Origin: Leucosporidium creatinivorum
Lineage: Eukaryota > Basidiomycota > Microbotryomycetes > Leucosporidiales > Leucosporidiaceae
Direction: 5' to 3'
NCBI GenBank assembly: GCA_001600635.1
Contig: BCKL01000009.1
Location: 496,001-560,000, forward strand
DNA: 64,000 bases
Below are positions 10,316-21,757 of the stretch, one piece after another (positions within the stretch are counted from its first letter, which is position 1; the number at the start of each line of letters is the position of its first letter). The translations under genes and the position numbers were made by a program. A model generated the notes under the pieces. It did no database searches. It saw only the letters and a list, made by a program, of their open reading frames with translations, and was not told where the DNA came from.

Positions 10316-12783
10316 TCACTCAATCATCTCCATCAACCCAATCGTCTCCGGCCAGCGCGACCAAAAGCCGGGCGGGACCCACTCATCGCCCTTCTTGTCC
10401 TTCACGTGCGCCGTGGGCACAGGTTTGATAGTAGCGTCAAGTGGGTCGTCATTTGGGTTGCGTGGCTCGACCATGGCAAGCCAGTTGCGGAGGCCTCGCA
10501 TTTGGGTTCGGACGAAGGAGCGGGATTCGAAGTCGCGAGGGGTGGGGCCGACTGGGTTCAGTCGAGCGTCAAAACAGGGGAGAGAGCGACGAAGTGAAAA
10601 TAGAGGAGAGTAGGGAGAGGAGACGAGGGAGCAGAAAAGGAAGCAGGAGAAGCGAAGTCAGCTCGGCGCCAGCGTGAAGGATCCGCGGAGACTCACAGAT
10701 CCTCTCGGGGATTGCCATAGCCCTCTCAGCTTGAGAAGCAAGCTCAAACACCTCCCTGATGCTCTTCCCTCCTGCGCGCAGGTGGCTGCACGAGGCAATC
10801 AGTCAGCTTCGAGCTCATGCGAGCGCCGAGATCCGTCGCAGCCTGACTACGAGCAACGGAAGTGCGCCGAGAGCCACGCCGGCGGAGCGACGAAGAGTAG
10901 AAGCCAGCTCACTAGTAGAGTGCATGACAAGTCGCAATCGGCGCGTCGGGATGGTCTGGCGGGAGCAAGCTCGCTGCCTTCTCGAAGGCCTCGGCCGCCT
11001 TCCTGTGAGCGTTGTACATATCCGTCAGCGCTCGGTACAGGCAGCTTCGATAGCTATCAGCGTACCGAGAGAACTTAGGGTCGGGAAGGACCGCTGCTCC
11101 CGCCTTGACGACGCCCGGACCGAGCTCGGAGCGCTCCTTATAGACGTATCCGAGAGAGCACAAAGCTCGGGCGTGAGGCATGATCTAGTTGGAAGGATAG
11201 TGAGCTTACGGCGCAGAGAAGGCTCGCGAAGGTGCGAACCTGATACGCCGTCTGCTCCCCCGAGTGGCAGTGGCGACGTTCTTCTCGCAGTCCTGCAGAA
11301 AGGTGGGAGGGTTCAGGAAGGTCCTCCGGACAGATCTCGAGTTTGTAAGTGTGCGTACGGCGATGACTTCAAGAGCAAGAGACTCGATCTCGTTCAGCTT
11401 GTAGGATCCTCCTTTCGTGGTCGACCGCTTCGCTTTCTGATGGCCGCCCTCGATGCCCACTGCGCGAGATGAAGCATAGTCAATACGGCGCTCTGCGTGG
11501 AGAAGAGGGGACCGAAGCTACTTACAAAGCAAGAGGACCTTACAGGCCCGACCGAACGTATTGCTGAACATCGCCCCCTTCTCCTCCAGGGCTGCGTTGG
11601 GCCAAACCCTGTTGCCCTCGACAATGAGCCCGAGTGCTCGCCGATAGTCTGATAATCCTCCACCGACGTCGCCAAGCTTGCAGCTGAGGAAACCGCGGAT
11701 CAGGAAGCTTTTGAGAAGAACGGCGAGGGGAACGCGAGTGCTGTGAGGAGAGAGAAGGTCAAAGATCTCGGCCGAGTATGTAGTAACCGAGCGTGAACTT
11801 ACGCGTCCCAGTCAGCGGTCCTCCTCGCTTCGAAGTAGGCGATGATGTCCTTCGGCGAAGAGCCAACCTGAGCAGCTTGTTCGCAACCGAGCGACATGAT
11901 CTGGAAGCGGATCTCCTTGTTGATGAGCTGGTCGTATCCCGAGCGCATGATGAGGCCGAGCGGCTCAGAGAGGAGCGATTCTGCCACACGACAAGGGTCA
12001 GCGAAGTACGCTCGGCGGGCACCTGCCGAAGCTCACCGTTGATCATATGAAGGGCTAGCTGCCCTACTCTACCCATCACCCTTCCATCGGGAAGCTCCTT
12101 GCGGTTGGTCAGAAGCTCGTTGAAGCCCGCCGTGCTCATCTTGTACGAGTACATGGCGAGCTCGACCGCCGAACCGGGCTTTACCTCGAAGCCGTGAGCT
12201 TGCTCTTGCGCTACACGATCGAACCATGCACTGGTACCGGCACGAACGACGAGTACACCGGGCTGTGACATAGCACTCCGCTGGAGGGCGCGCATCTTGT
12301 TCTCCATATTGCTCAAGGCGGCGGCGAAGCGCTGACGAGCAGCCGAGTCCTCGGCGAAGGATTTGGCGCGATCATCTGCGCACAGGAGGTAGTTGGTCAG
12401 CGCATTTCGGGGTCTGATTTGATAAGAAGCGTACACGCGACTCCGGCCGCACCGAAGTCGTGCAGATGAGTTTGAGCCTCGCCGACTCGGGCCCAACCCC
12501 TCGCCCACTTCGGGCGGAGCTTGATGCAGGCTTCGGCGTCGACGAGGCCTGTAGGGAGAGATAAGTCAGCTCTTGAAGTCTGTTAGAATGCAGCAGAGAT
12601 CATACCGAGGTCGTAGTCCCCTGCCTTGACGTGACAGGCGGCTCGGTTGCTGAACAGCGTGCCAGCCGCTTCCGAGGCCGAGTCGAGAGCTAGTGCTTGG
12701 CTGTACAAGTCTCGAGCTGCCGACCAGTTCTCCTTCTTGAATTCGGCGTTGCCTGCCTCCTTGATGCTCGTAAAGTCGGCCAT
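10316..12783 (-). CDS. TPR-containing protein, tandem copy A
   Basis: The ATG at 12781-12783 follows a CTGAC...CGACAG intron end two bases upstream, so a 5' UTR intron is likely. The N-terminus is a TPR module (IKEAGNAEFKKENWSAARDLY, LFSNRAACHVKAGDYDLG, ACIKLRPKWARGWARVGEA), as in Hop/Sgt-type co-chaperones. The following 600 or so residues do not match a family I know, but pair along their whole length with the copy at 13209-15640. About nine exons, ending at TGA 10318-10316. I could not find a phase-consistent junction around 11170-11245, between DCEKNVATATRG and IMPHARALCSLGY, so either a splice site there is unusual or this copy is also imperfect. Function unknown; the TPR part suggests protein-protein docking. 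Confidence 0.7.
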
Positions 12784-13208
12784 GGCTGTCGAGGGCGAAA
12801 GATGAGGGTCAGCTCGTGCGGGAGGAGATGTGAGGGTGCACAACAGCAGAGGAAGCTCCTTGACGAGCTCTCGTCGCCTTCGGACCCATCCTTGACTTGC
12901 TGCAGCTGCCCTAGCCCGGAAGCTCGACCCAAGCTCCACCTCAGCTCTTCCCCCGCAAGCGCCGTCTTGCAGCGTTGCAGGGCGCAGAGCAGGAGCAGAA
13001 GCATACATAGCTGTGCTGAACGAATACTCACCTTCCGGTGCGGTGTGCTGGACAGTAGTGAAGCAGAGAGACGAAAGGAAAGAGCAGAAGCTCCCATTTC
13101 GCGCTTCGTCCGTCCCTCTTGGAGCTCTGTACAGAAACTTTTTCTCATCTCTCGGACTTGGAAGCTCTTCTACCGTAGTGCACGACAATCTTTGCAATAA
13201 AAATACGT
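12784..13208. other. Intergenic region between the tandem TPR copies
   Basis: It holds the promoter and probable 5' UTR intron of copy A and the 3' end region of copy B. No separate gene is supported. Confidence 0.4.
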
Positions 13209-15640
13209 CTATCGTCTTCGGTCAACCAGCTCGGTGAGGCGCACTTCGCCGACCTGAGCATCCCAAAGGTCGCACTTCATGTACTTCTGTGCCGCTTCGT
13301 TGGCGTCGGGTCCAGGTGGGACATCAACCTCGGCGACGGGCTTGAGGACCTTCTCGCCGTGTGCCTCCAGACCGCCTTCCACCGTCTCGAGCCATGCCCG
13401 AGCATTGTCGAGCTGTCGGCGCACGAAGAGGCGAGGAGGCTCTTCCCTCGAAAGCGGTCCGACTGCGAGAGATACAGGTCAGCTCTCGGTAGCCGACGGA
13501 AGATGAAGAACGTACAGAGGCGTTCTGGCTCGACGTAGGAAGCTTCGGCGATGGTCGCTTCGGCGAAAACCTCGTTGAGGGTGAGACCGCCGGCGTAGAG
13601 AGAACTGTGTAGGTATAGGTTAGTGAGTCGATATTTGGAAGCTGCGCTTTGAGTACTCACCATGCCAGCTTGAAGTAGAGGTAAGTTGGTCGCTCGGGGT
13701 AATCATGGGGAAGGAGCTCGCAAGCTCGGCGGAAAGCGGATGCGGCGTGTCCCATGTACTTGACGTCGTAAAGCTGAAGTTTTGAGGATACCATCGGGTT
13801 CTCCCGAGCTTCGAGGAAGTAGAGCTGTCCCAGTGCAGCGCGAGACCGGGCCATCGCCATCGTCTGAAAGCGAAGGGAGGTCAGCATTGCCGAAAGCAAG
13901 CTTGGAGAGCCAATCGCGACGTACATGAGAAACCAGGTATGTCGTGTTACCCCATTCGGCGAACGAATCTCCTTTGCAGTCGACGATGATGGCCTTGGCC
14001 ATGGCTTGAAACCTCGGAGCGCTTGAAGGTGAGCTTTTCCGATTTGGCTGTTGCGCGCACCATGCCGTCGTAGATGGCCACTAGAAGAGGAGAAGCGTTT
14101 GAGGTCAGCTGAGTGTAGGCAGCAAGGGGAAGAAGCGAACGCACCCATCAGCGACACCCTCACCATCCGAACAAAGCTCGGTCGGTACATCTGAGCGCGA
14201 TCGTCGTACGGCACGTCACCCCACATCTTCTCTCCCTCCTCGAGCAGACCTAGCGCGAAGCGATAGTTGGAAACGCCTGGCCCGTAATTGCCCATGAGGC
14301 AGGAGATACCTCCGGCGACGCAGCTGCCCTTGACGAGGGCAATCATTCCCGGACGGATCCTGCGAACAGGATAAGATGGTTAGCAAGAGATCGCGAGACT
14401 CAAACCAAGAAGAGCAAGAGCTCACTTCTCCCAGCCCTCTCGCTTCCGCCGAGCATCGAGCTCCTTGATGATGTCCCGAGGAGGGGTTTGCTGAATGGCC
14501 CATTGCCAGAAGCCGAGCTCTCGGAGCTGGAAGTTAATTTGCATCTCGATCTTGTAGGTCGGTGCTGTTTCCGGCCGATTGGGGTCGGAGGGAGGAAGGT
14601 AGAAGCCACGCAACTCGGTCATGATGGATTCTGTGGCAAAAGGGGAAAAGACAGGGGCGAGAGCATAGTAGGAGATGATGAGGAGAGTATTAGCGACCGT
14701 GGATCACACGCGAAAGCAGACGGCCGCGAGACTCACCAGCGAACTCTCCCAAGCAAGCCGAGCCGATGCTTGCCATCCATCCTCCACGACGGCCAGGGAT
14801 AGGACCCGTCCGGGCAAGAAGCATCAATCCCTCTTCGCAGTGAGTGCGAGCGGTGATAACGAGATGTGCTGAGCTCCCCGGGAGCGGCACGTATCCTTCG
14901 GCCTTGAGGGCTTAGAGGCGGGCGACCCACTCCTGCGGCTCTGGCGCATTGTCACCGATCTCATCCATCCTCTTGTTCACGCGCTTTTGGACGGCCTTCT
15001 CCCGCTCCCTGACCTTGGTGGCGGCAACACCGAGGCGGCCTCGAGTAGCTTCGTCCTCGGCGTGCTCGATAGCGAGGGTGTCTGTGTTAGCCGAGCGAGG
15101 TCAGTGAGAGTCCTTGATTCCGGTCATACTAGCCTAACGAAATGATGACAGGCGGTATGAGCTCGAGAGAACTCTTGGAGGGCGGCGTAAGCCTCTCCCT
15201 GCCGCGAGTAGCCTTTCGACCAATCCGGCCGAAGTTGGACAGCTTTATGGGCGTCCATGATGGCTGTACGATGGTCAAAGAGCGAGGGAGAGGAAAGATG
15301 TGTTCCAGAGAGATGCGACGAAGAGAGAGAGACGGCAAGGGAGGTTCGGCGAAGAAGGAGTGGAGGGACGAGGTCAGTCATTCGGCCCATCGCAGAGGCA
15401 GGGAGGTCAAGGAGGCGCACCAAGGTCATACTCTTGGATGTTGACTCGAGTAGCAGCGAGGTTGGCCTACGTCTTGGCGGCGGCGGGCGAGGAAGAGTCG
15501 ATTGCGAGAGCGGCCAGGTAGGCTTCGATGGCGGCCTCCCAGTCCTGCTTCTTGTAGGCAGCGTTTCCTTTACTCAAAGCTGTAGCCAGATCGTCCTTGA
15601 GAGCTTCTGAAAGCTCGGTCATGTCGAAGGTTGAAGCCAT
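13209..15640 (-). pseudogene. TPR-containing protein, tandem copy B, apparently inactivated
   Basis: A paralogue of copy A with the same order: an N-terminal TPR part (ALSKGNAAYKKQDWEAAIEAY, AIMDAHKAVQLRPDWSKGYS), a middle part (IIKELDARRKREGWEK) and a C-terminal part (RRACELLPHDYPERPTYLYF, FVRRQLDNARAWLETVEG). Most introns splice cleanly in phase. Three breaks stand in otherwise well-kept frames: TAG at 15469-15467 after SSSPAAAKT, TAA at 14914-14912 after EPQEWVARL, and an apparent frame change near 14030-14005 before AMAKAIIVDCKGDSF. None falls where a plausible intron would remove it. Both stop types end other genes here normally, so a changed code is not the reason. The good preservation points to recent loss; assembly error at three places is the alternative. 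Confidence 0.72.
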
Positions 15641-16339
15641 GGCGAAGAAGAGCTATTGGAGGTGACCGGCGATTAGCTCTTTCTTCGGATGTAGACAACA
15701 TGGATTCGTCCGAGCGGAAGGAGAAGCCTCCTTTTCATCTGCTGTAGATCCTCAGCCGACCATGCAGGCCGACAGCCCTCTTGGAAGGTGCAGCGAAAGT
15801 GAAGTTCCCGCAGATGCTGCTCTCGGTGAGAGGCAGAAGCTTGTACAGCACCGACAGAAGCATACAGACATCAAAGGACATTCACTCACCTGTTGGCGAC
15901 CAAGAAAAGCGCGAGAAGCGATAAGCACGAAGAGAGCGAAGGGAAAGAAGCGTTGGAGCTTGGGAGCTTGAAGAATGCATGTAGTCGATTAAGATTTGGC
16001 CAGGAAGCTCGGAGTAGCTTCATAGGAGTTGTGAGGCGCTTTCTGTAGCCCTTCAGCCTTTCAGACGCTCTCGGCTCGAGGCGACCCGAACAGCGAGGCT
16101 CCCCCTCTCCGCGTTTCCCAGGTCTCCCTTCGCCGCGTCTCTCCTTAGCAGCACAGTCCACCGTAACGAGCCAGCACCACTCGATACAGTTCACAGCTAC
16201 CCTACAGTGAGTGCTCTGCTTCCATACCAGCCTGTAGCTTCTGCTACAGCTCTCACCCCGCGCTCAGTTCGCTCGCTCAACGTGTTTCGCCGCAGAACAG
16301 CTTCAGTACAGCACTTCAAGCCTTCATCGCTAGCAATAA
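15641..16339. promoter_or_regulatory. Divergent promoter region, TPR copy B / alpha-tubulin
   Basis: About 700 bp. On the tubulin side an intron-like GTGAGTGC at 16206 and the strong promoter expected for tubulin lie in this stretch. I recognise no discrete element or further gene. Confidence 0.4.
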
Positions 16340-19031
16340 ATGAGGGGTGAGTCTTCTACTACACCCTGGCGCTTTCCAAGCTCCCGACATGGGCTACAGG
16401 ACGAGCGGGAAGCTTCAGCGGCTGGAGCCTCGAGGGCCGAGCGTCCTTTGCGGTTGTGGCGGCTCTTGTGCACCTCAGTGAGGGCGTGGTGTTGCTGCTG
16501 AGCGCTACTACGACTCTCAAAGATGCCTTCAGCTATTCACCTTCACCTCGACGAGTCTTTCCGGCGCAACTTCTCGCACGCGTCCTTAGTGCAGCGCGCT
16601 GATCACCGTCTCTCAATCTACAGAAATCATCTCCATCTCGGTCGGACAGGTGAGCGGTGTTTTACCAAGAGGCTCAAAGTATGAGCATCAAGAGCAAAGC
16701 TTTGAAGCAGCGAGGGGAGACCAGCTAAGCTAATGCCGAGCCTCGCCCTCCGTCGCCTCGTCTCACAGGCAAGTACGAGCCTTGAGAGTGAAGAGTCGAT
16801 GGTAGCAAGGCCGACGAACTCAGCTAACGCCGAACTCCACCTTTCGTCACTCCCGTTTCGCAGGCTGGAGTTCAGATCGGAAACTCGGCGTGGGAGCTCT
16901 ATTGCGTGGAGCATGGATTGAACCCGGAGGGTCGCGTTATCGAGTTAGTCGTTGCTCTTTACTAGTATATCGAGGAGCAGCGAGTCGAAACGCTGACTCG
17001 GAGTCGCCAAGCAGCGCCGACGACACCAAGCAGAGCGAGAGCTTCTCGACCTTCTTCTCCGAGACTGGCTCGGTCAGTCGCGCTCACGCTTCTCGAGTGA
17101 AGAGGCAAGCTGACCCCACTTCGACGCTGACAGGGCAAGTACGTCCCGAGGTCGCTGTACGTCGACCTCGAGCCTGGCACCATCGACGAGGTCAAAACGG
17201 GCGCCTACCGAAGCCTCTTCCACCCCGAGAGCTTGATCAGCGGCAAGGAGGATGCTGCAAACAACTATGCCCGTGGTAAGTATGTGACAGCCTGCCAAGA
17301 ATGAGGCTCTTAGCAGAGTGTCGCCGCTTGGCGCGATCTCGCTGACTTGCCAGGCTGACCGCGAGATACCCTGCAGGTCACTACACGGTCGGCAAGGAGC
17401 TCATCGACTCGACCTGCGACCGCATCCGCAAGCTCGCCGACAACTGTAACGGCCTGCAGGGCTTCTTCGTCTTCCACTCGTTCGGCGGAGGAACGGGATC
17501 CGGCTTCGGCGCCCTCCTCCTCGAGCGTCTCGCGCAGGACTACGGCAAGAAGTCCAAGCTCTCCTTCTCAGTGTACCCTGCGCCCAACCTCTCCTCGTCG
17601 GTTGTGGAGCCCTACAACGCCATCCTCACGACCCACACCTCGCTCGAGCACGTCGATTGCTCCTTCCTCATCGACAACGAGGCCATCTACGACATTTGCC
17701 GCAGCAAGCTCGGCGTTCAGTCGCCTGGTTTCACGAACTTGAACCGCATCATCGCTCAGGTGAGTCCTTGCTTCGAGTCGAGACGAAGAGCGAGAGGCTG
17801 ATCCTTCGCCGAGCAGGTCGTCTCCTCCATCACTGCCTCGCTTCGCTTTGATGGATCGCTCAACGTTGACTTGAACGAGTTCCGTAGGTATTCGGCTGTC
17901 TGCGACCGTGCTTCGCCTCGCTGACCCTCCCCCTCGACCCCTTGCAGAGACCAACTTGGTGCCCTTCCCTCGCATCCACTTCCCCCTCGCCACCTACGCT
18001 CCCATCATCTCCGCCTCAAAGGCTCAGCACGAGGCCAACACCGTGTCGGAGCTCACTCACGCCGCCTTCGAGCCCAACAATCAGATGGTGCGAACCCGAT
18101 TGAGCTTACGCCGAGCGAGATCCGAACATGAGCTGACTCGCAGCCCCCGACCCAACAGGTCAAGTGCGACCCTCGCACCGGAAAGTACATGGCTTGCGCT
18201 CTCCTCTACCGGGGAGATGTAGTATCCAAGGACGTCAACGCCGCCGTCTCGGCCATCAAGACCAAGATTCGTCGCCGAGCTCGCTTCCTCGTCTTTCTCA
18301 TCGCTGATGCCCTCTACCTCACACCGCTTCCCCTCATCCACAGCGTACCATCCAGTTCGTCGACTGGTGCCCCACCGGCTTCAAGCTCGGCATCTGCAAC
18401 GAGCCCCCTGCCATCGTTCCCGGCGGTGACCTCGCCAAAGTTTCGCGTGCGCTCTGCATGCTCTCCAACACCACTGCCATCGCTTCGGCTTGGGGAAGGC
18501 TTGATCGAAAGTTCGATTTGCTTTACTCGTGAGTCCATGCTCAAATCGTTAGCTCGGCTCCCTCGCTCGGCTTGTGTCCTGTGCCGAGCAGGCGGAGAGA
18601 GGAGGAAAGAAGGCCAAACGAATGCTGATTCGCTTTCGCTTGTCCACAGCAAGCGCGCCTTCGTCCACTGGTACGTTGGAGAGGGTATGGAGGAGGGAGA
18701 GTTCTCTGAGGGTGAGTCTTTGCCTCTTCGTCGCCTTCTCGTCGCCGAGCATTGCTTGCTGAACCTCATCTTTCGCCTTCCTTCACCCATCTTGCTCATG
18801 CAAATCACCGCTCGGCGCCAACAGCTCGCGAGGATCTTGCCGCCCTCGAGAAGGACTACAGCGAAGGTGAGTTTTACGATGGAGTGCCCGAGCTCCAACG
18901 AAAGCTGACCCGCTCCCCGCTCGCCTTACAGTCGCCCAGGTGGGACTGCTGCTTCTGCCGCTGTCTGTCAATCGAGCTGACCAGATCTCTCACAGGACGA
19001 GGAGCCCGAGGAGGAGGGTGAGGAGTACTAA
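16340..19031 (+). CDS. TUB1: Alpha-tubulin
   Basis: Microtubule subunit that pairs with beta-tubulin and binds non-exchangeable GTP. The first coding exon is only 7 nt (16340-16346), giving M-R plus one base; exon 2 (16624-16649) gives EIISISVGQ and the next [23 protein letters not shown]. Tubulin signature GGGTGSG sits in the large exon (about 17485-17505), with [13 protein letters not shown] after it. Alpha-specific features are [16 protein letters not shown] and [14 protein letters not shown], and the C-terminus is acidic and ends in EEY, stop at 19029-19031. The terminal Tyr is the residue removed and re-added in detyrosination cycles elsewhere. There are about eleven or more coding exons, the densest intron pattern in the window. 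Confidence 0.97.
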
Positions 19032-19379
19032 GCTGACGAGTCGGAGGAGCTTGTGCCGAGCGCCCGCTGGGAGGGCATGCTAGCAACAGTAGCGGTCGAT
19101 GTGGTTCGCTTTCAATTAAGACGTTCGTTCTGTCCTTTCCTGTGATTTGATCCTGCGAGAATGACTGTATCGGTACGCGAAAGTTGTTCGAACTCGACGA
19201 CCGAAAGCTCCGAGCAGCTCGTCGCTCCTTGCCTCCCGACCTCATCCTCGGCTCGCTTCGAATCTCGAAAGAGCGTTTCAAAAGCCTCTACACAGCTCGG
19301 TAGATCACCGTAGGGCTCGTTACACCTTCTTACCACTCTCAATCTCGCCTCCCGTCTCCCACCTCGAGCGCGTCGAATC
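19032..19379. other. Intergenic region between alpha-tubulin and SEC11
   Basis: About 350 bp holding the tubulin 3' region and the SEC11 promoter. A pyrimidine-rich run lies before the SEC11 ATG (about 19320-19370). Nothing else seen. Confidence 0.35.
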
Positions 19380-20395
19380 ATGTTCTCCGAAGAGCTCTCT
19401 ACGATTCGCCGGCTTGGCGTGCGCCATGTAAGTGGTAGTCGGAGACAGCCTCTGCCACACTGTAGCTCTTCGCCCCAGCTGCAAGCTAACACGTCGCGTC
19501 GTTCAGCTGCTACTCCAAGGCCTCAACTTCGCCATGGTCCTTTCGACGGCGCTGATGATGTGGAAGGGATTGTCGATTGTCACCAACACCGAGTCGCCTA
19601 TCGTCGTCGTGCTCAGGTGAGCTCTGACAGGCTACAGCGAAGACGACAGCGGCTGACCTCCCCATCTCCGCCTCGCTACACCCTCGTGTCCTCGCTGCTG
19701 CTACGTGTAGTGAATCAATGGAGCCAGCAATCCAGGTAAGCCCTCTTGCTGCTCTGTAGCCCTCTATGAGTTGTCCGCTGACCTTGCTCGACCCACAGCG
19801 CGGCGACCTCCTCTTCCTTTCGATGCCTCGTACTGCACCACTCGCTCTGGGCGACATCACCGTTTACAAGATTCCAGGAGCGGCTATTCCCATCGTGCAC
19901 CGAGTCATCGAGACTCACGACGAGTGCGTAGACTTGACCCCTGCTCGTTCGGACTTGACGAGTTGACCTTCTCCCTGTCACTGTCGAGCAGGAAAGACTC
20001 GAACGAGCAATGGATCCTAACCAAGGGAGATAACAACCACGCGGACGACGTCGGGTTGTACAATGGAATGCGCTACCTCAAGCGGAGCCATATCGTCGGC
20101 AAGGTGCAAGGGTGAGCTCGGCTTTTCTCTCCTTCGACCTTGACCGAGGACTGATCCCACCTCACTCTACCGCAGATACGTCCCCTACGTCGGATACGTG
20201 ACGATCCTGATGGTACAAGAGCTGCGCAGAGTCCAATCGAACGCCGAGCTGACTTTCCGCTTTCGCAGAACGACTACCCGAAACTCAAGTATGCACTCTT
20301 GGCTGGTGAGTGCTCTGCCAGATCTCAAAACAATCTCGCGTACTAACTCTGCTCTCGCAGTGCTCGGAGGAGGGATCTTACTGCAGCGAGAATGA
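19380..20395 (+). CDS. SEC11: Signal peptidase complex catalytic subunit Sec11
   Basis: ER-membrane serine protease that removes signal peptides from secretory proteins. The N-terminus [16 protein letters not shown] leads into the membrane anchor [21 protein letters not shown]. The catalytic serine lies in SESMEPA, split by an intron near 19617-19711. The box with the catalytic histidine is [12 protein letters not shown], and [11 protein letters not shown] holds the conserved acidic site. A C-terminal hydrophobic stretch ([10 protein letters not shown]...[11 protein letters not shown]) ends at TGA 20393-20395. About six or seven exons, full length for the family. Confidence 0.95.
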
Positions 20396-20674
20396 TGAAA
20401 CGGACCTTCTCGGCATTCGCTCGGCTCTCCCTGCCAGTCATCGACCCGTTCGCTCTGTCCTTCTCGGAATCTGCTCCTTTCTACTCGATTTCCATTAGTC
20501 CCTTTCAAGCAGCATCTGCCTTCGCAACACCACCTTCCATCCACCTCTTGAGGGCCCGTGCGCTGTCTCGGCCTTCCTTTGTGACGAGGAGATGACCCTC
20601 GAGCAACGAATGAAGGGCGCGGTGCTTGCTGACTCTTACCATACTTCCATCAACAGCACCGCTTCGGAGCAGCC

Positions 20675-21652
20675 ATGCTTCGAGCCAGCAGTAGCAGCAG
20701 CAGCACCAGCAGCCCACCTCCATCCTCTCCGAGGCTCGCCTTCCTCGCTCCGACTCCTCGCCCGCTCCCTTCCCCCACTCCGCCACTCCCGCTCGAGCTT
20801 ACGCGCTCTCAGCTCCTCAACAAGCTCGCCCGTCCATGTTCCTCCTCCCATTCGTCATCCACCACGACCTTCACTCGGACCGACCTCACCGCCCTCGTTC
20901 ACTCCTTCCTCGTCGCCGCTACCTCACCATCTTCCGGCCTCGACGAGCCGGCAACCCCACTTCGCTGGACCAAACCTTTCATCCAAACCTTCCTCTACGT
21001 ATCACGGTCGATTCGGTCATTGGGAGAGGACGAGCCGGGTAGACTACTGCTCGATTCGCTGCCGAGAGAGTTGCGGAGAGCTGTCGAGGCGAGATGCGGA
21101 TGTGCAAGGGTGAGAGTGCCGCCAATACTGTTGGGAAAGCGGGCGAGAGTAGAGGAGAAGGAGGAGGAGCGGGAGCTGCCCTTTCCGAAGATGGAGACGC
21201 TCGTCGAGACCGCGTTCGAGCTGTTGAAGGAGGCTCGTGAGGTGAGTCAATTAGCTTGCTCAGTTGACCGAGACCTCAATGCTGACTTTCCAATCCTCTG
21301 GCAGCGACCTCCACCTCCTCCGCCACCACCACCATCACCGTCATCCTCCCCTACCGTCGTTCCCCTCGGCGCCGGCCACACCTTCACCGCCCTTCGCTGC
21401 GTCTATGGTCGTTCCGTCTATGGTCGTTCAACCGCCGATAGATGGAGTCGCCAGTTCGCAGATGCTGTGGGATTCGATCCCGATAAGCCGTTGGGTGGCT
21501 CGCTGGGCGGGAAGTCAAACCGGAAGCTCGAGACGGCGTTGGAAGAGACCGAGCAAGGCGCCGAGCTGGAGCAGAGAGAGGGAGCGGGTCCTGTGCGGAA
21601 GAAGGCGAGAAGGAGGTCGATTAGTATGGAGGAGCAGCACAGGGAGAAGTAG
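20675..21652 (+). CDS. Hypothetical protein with Ser/Pro-rich N-terminus
   Basis: Not recognised. The ATG at 20675 starts a Ser/Pro/Arg-rich, possibly mitochondrial leader (MLRASSSSSSTSSPPP). A more ordered middle follows (TDLTALVHSFLVAAT, LRWTKPFIQTFLYVSRSI, LLLDSLPRELRRAVEARCG), then an acidic/basic stretch and a poly-proline run. GTGAGT at 21242 and CAG at 21302-21304 bound a 63-nt, frame-neutral intron with a CTGAC motif, so the protein is about 304 residues if it is removed. The segment CVYGRSVYGRST comes from a short direct repeat at about 21400-21430. The C-terminus is basic (VRKKARRRSIS). The start could lie further upstream. Confidence 0.6.
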   Translation: MLRASSSSSSTSSPPPSSPRLAFLAPTPRPLPSPTPPLPLELTRSQLLNKLARPCSSSHSSSTTTFTRTDLTALVHSFLVAATSPSSGLDEPATPLRWTKPFIQTFLYVSRSIRSLGEDEPGRLLLDSLPRELRRAVEARCGCARVRVPPILLGKRARVEEKEEERELPFPKMETLVETAFELLKEAREVSQLACSVDRDLNADFPILWQRPPPPPPPPPSPSSSPTVVPLGAGHTFTALRCVYGRSVYGRSTADRWSRQFADAVGFDPDKPLGGSLGGKSNRKLETALEETEQGAELEQREGAGPVRKKARRRSISMEEQHREK

Positions 21653-21757
21653 TTTATGAGACGCTCGAATCGAACGATAACTTATCGACTCGCGCCGAGC
21701 ACCTGAAAAGCGAGAGAGACAGAGGGCGCTATAATGCTATGCTCGGTAGCTGCAAGT

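Noticed and set aside
13209-15640. Altered genetic code as the reason for internal stops
   Set aside because: TAA, TAG and TGA all end well-conserved genes in the window at the expected positions.
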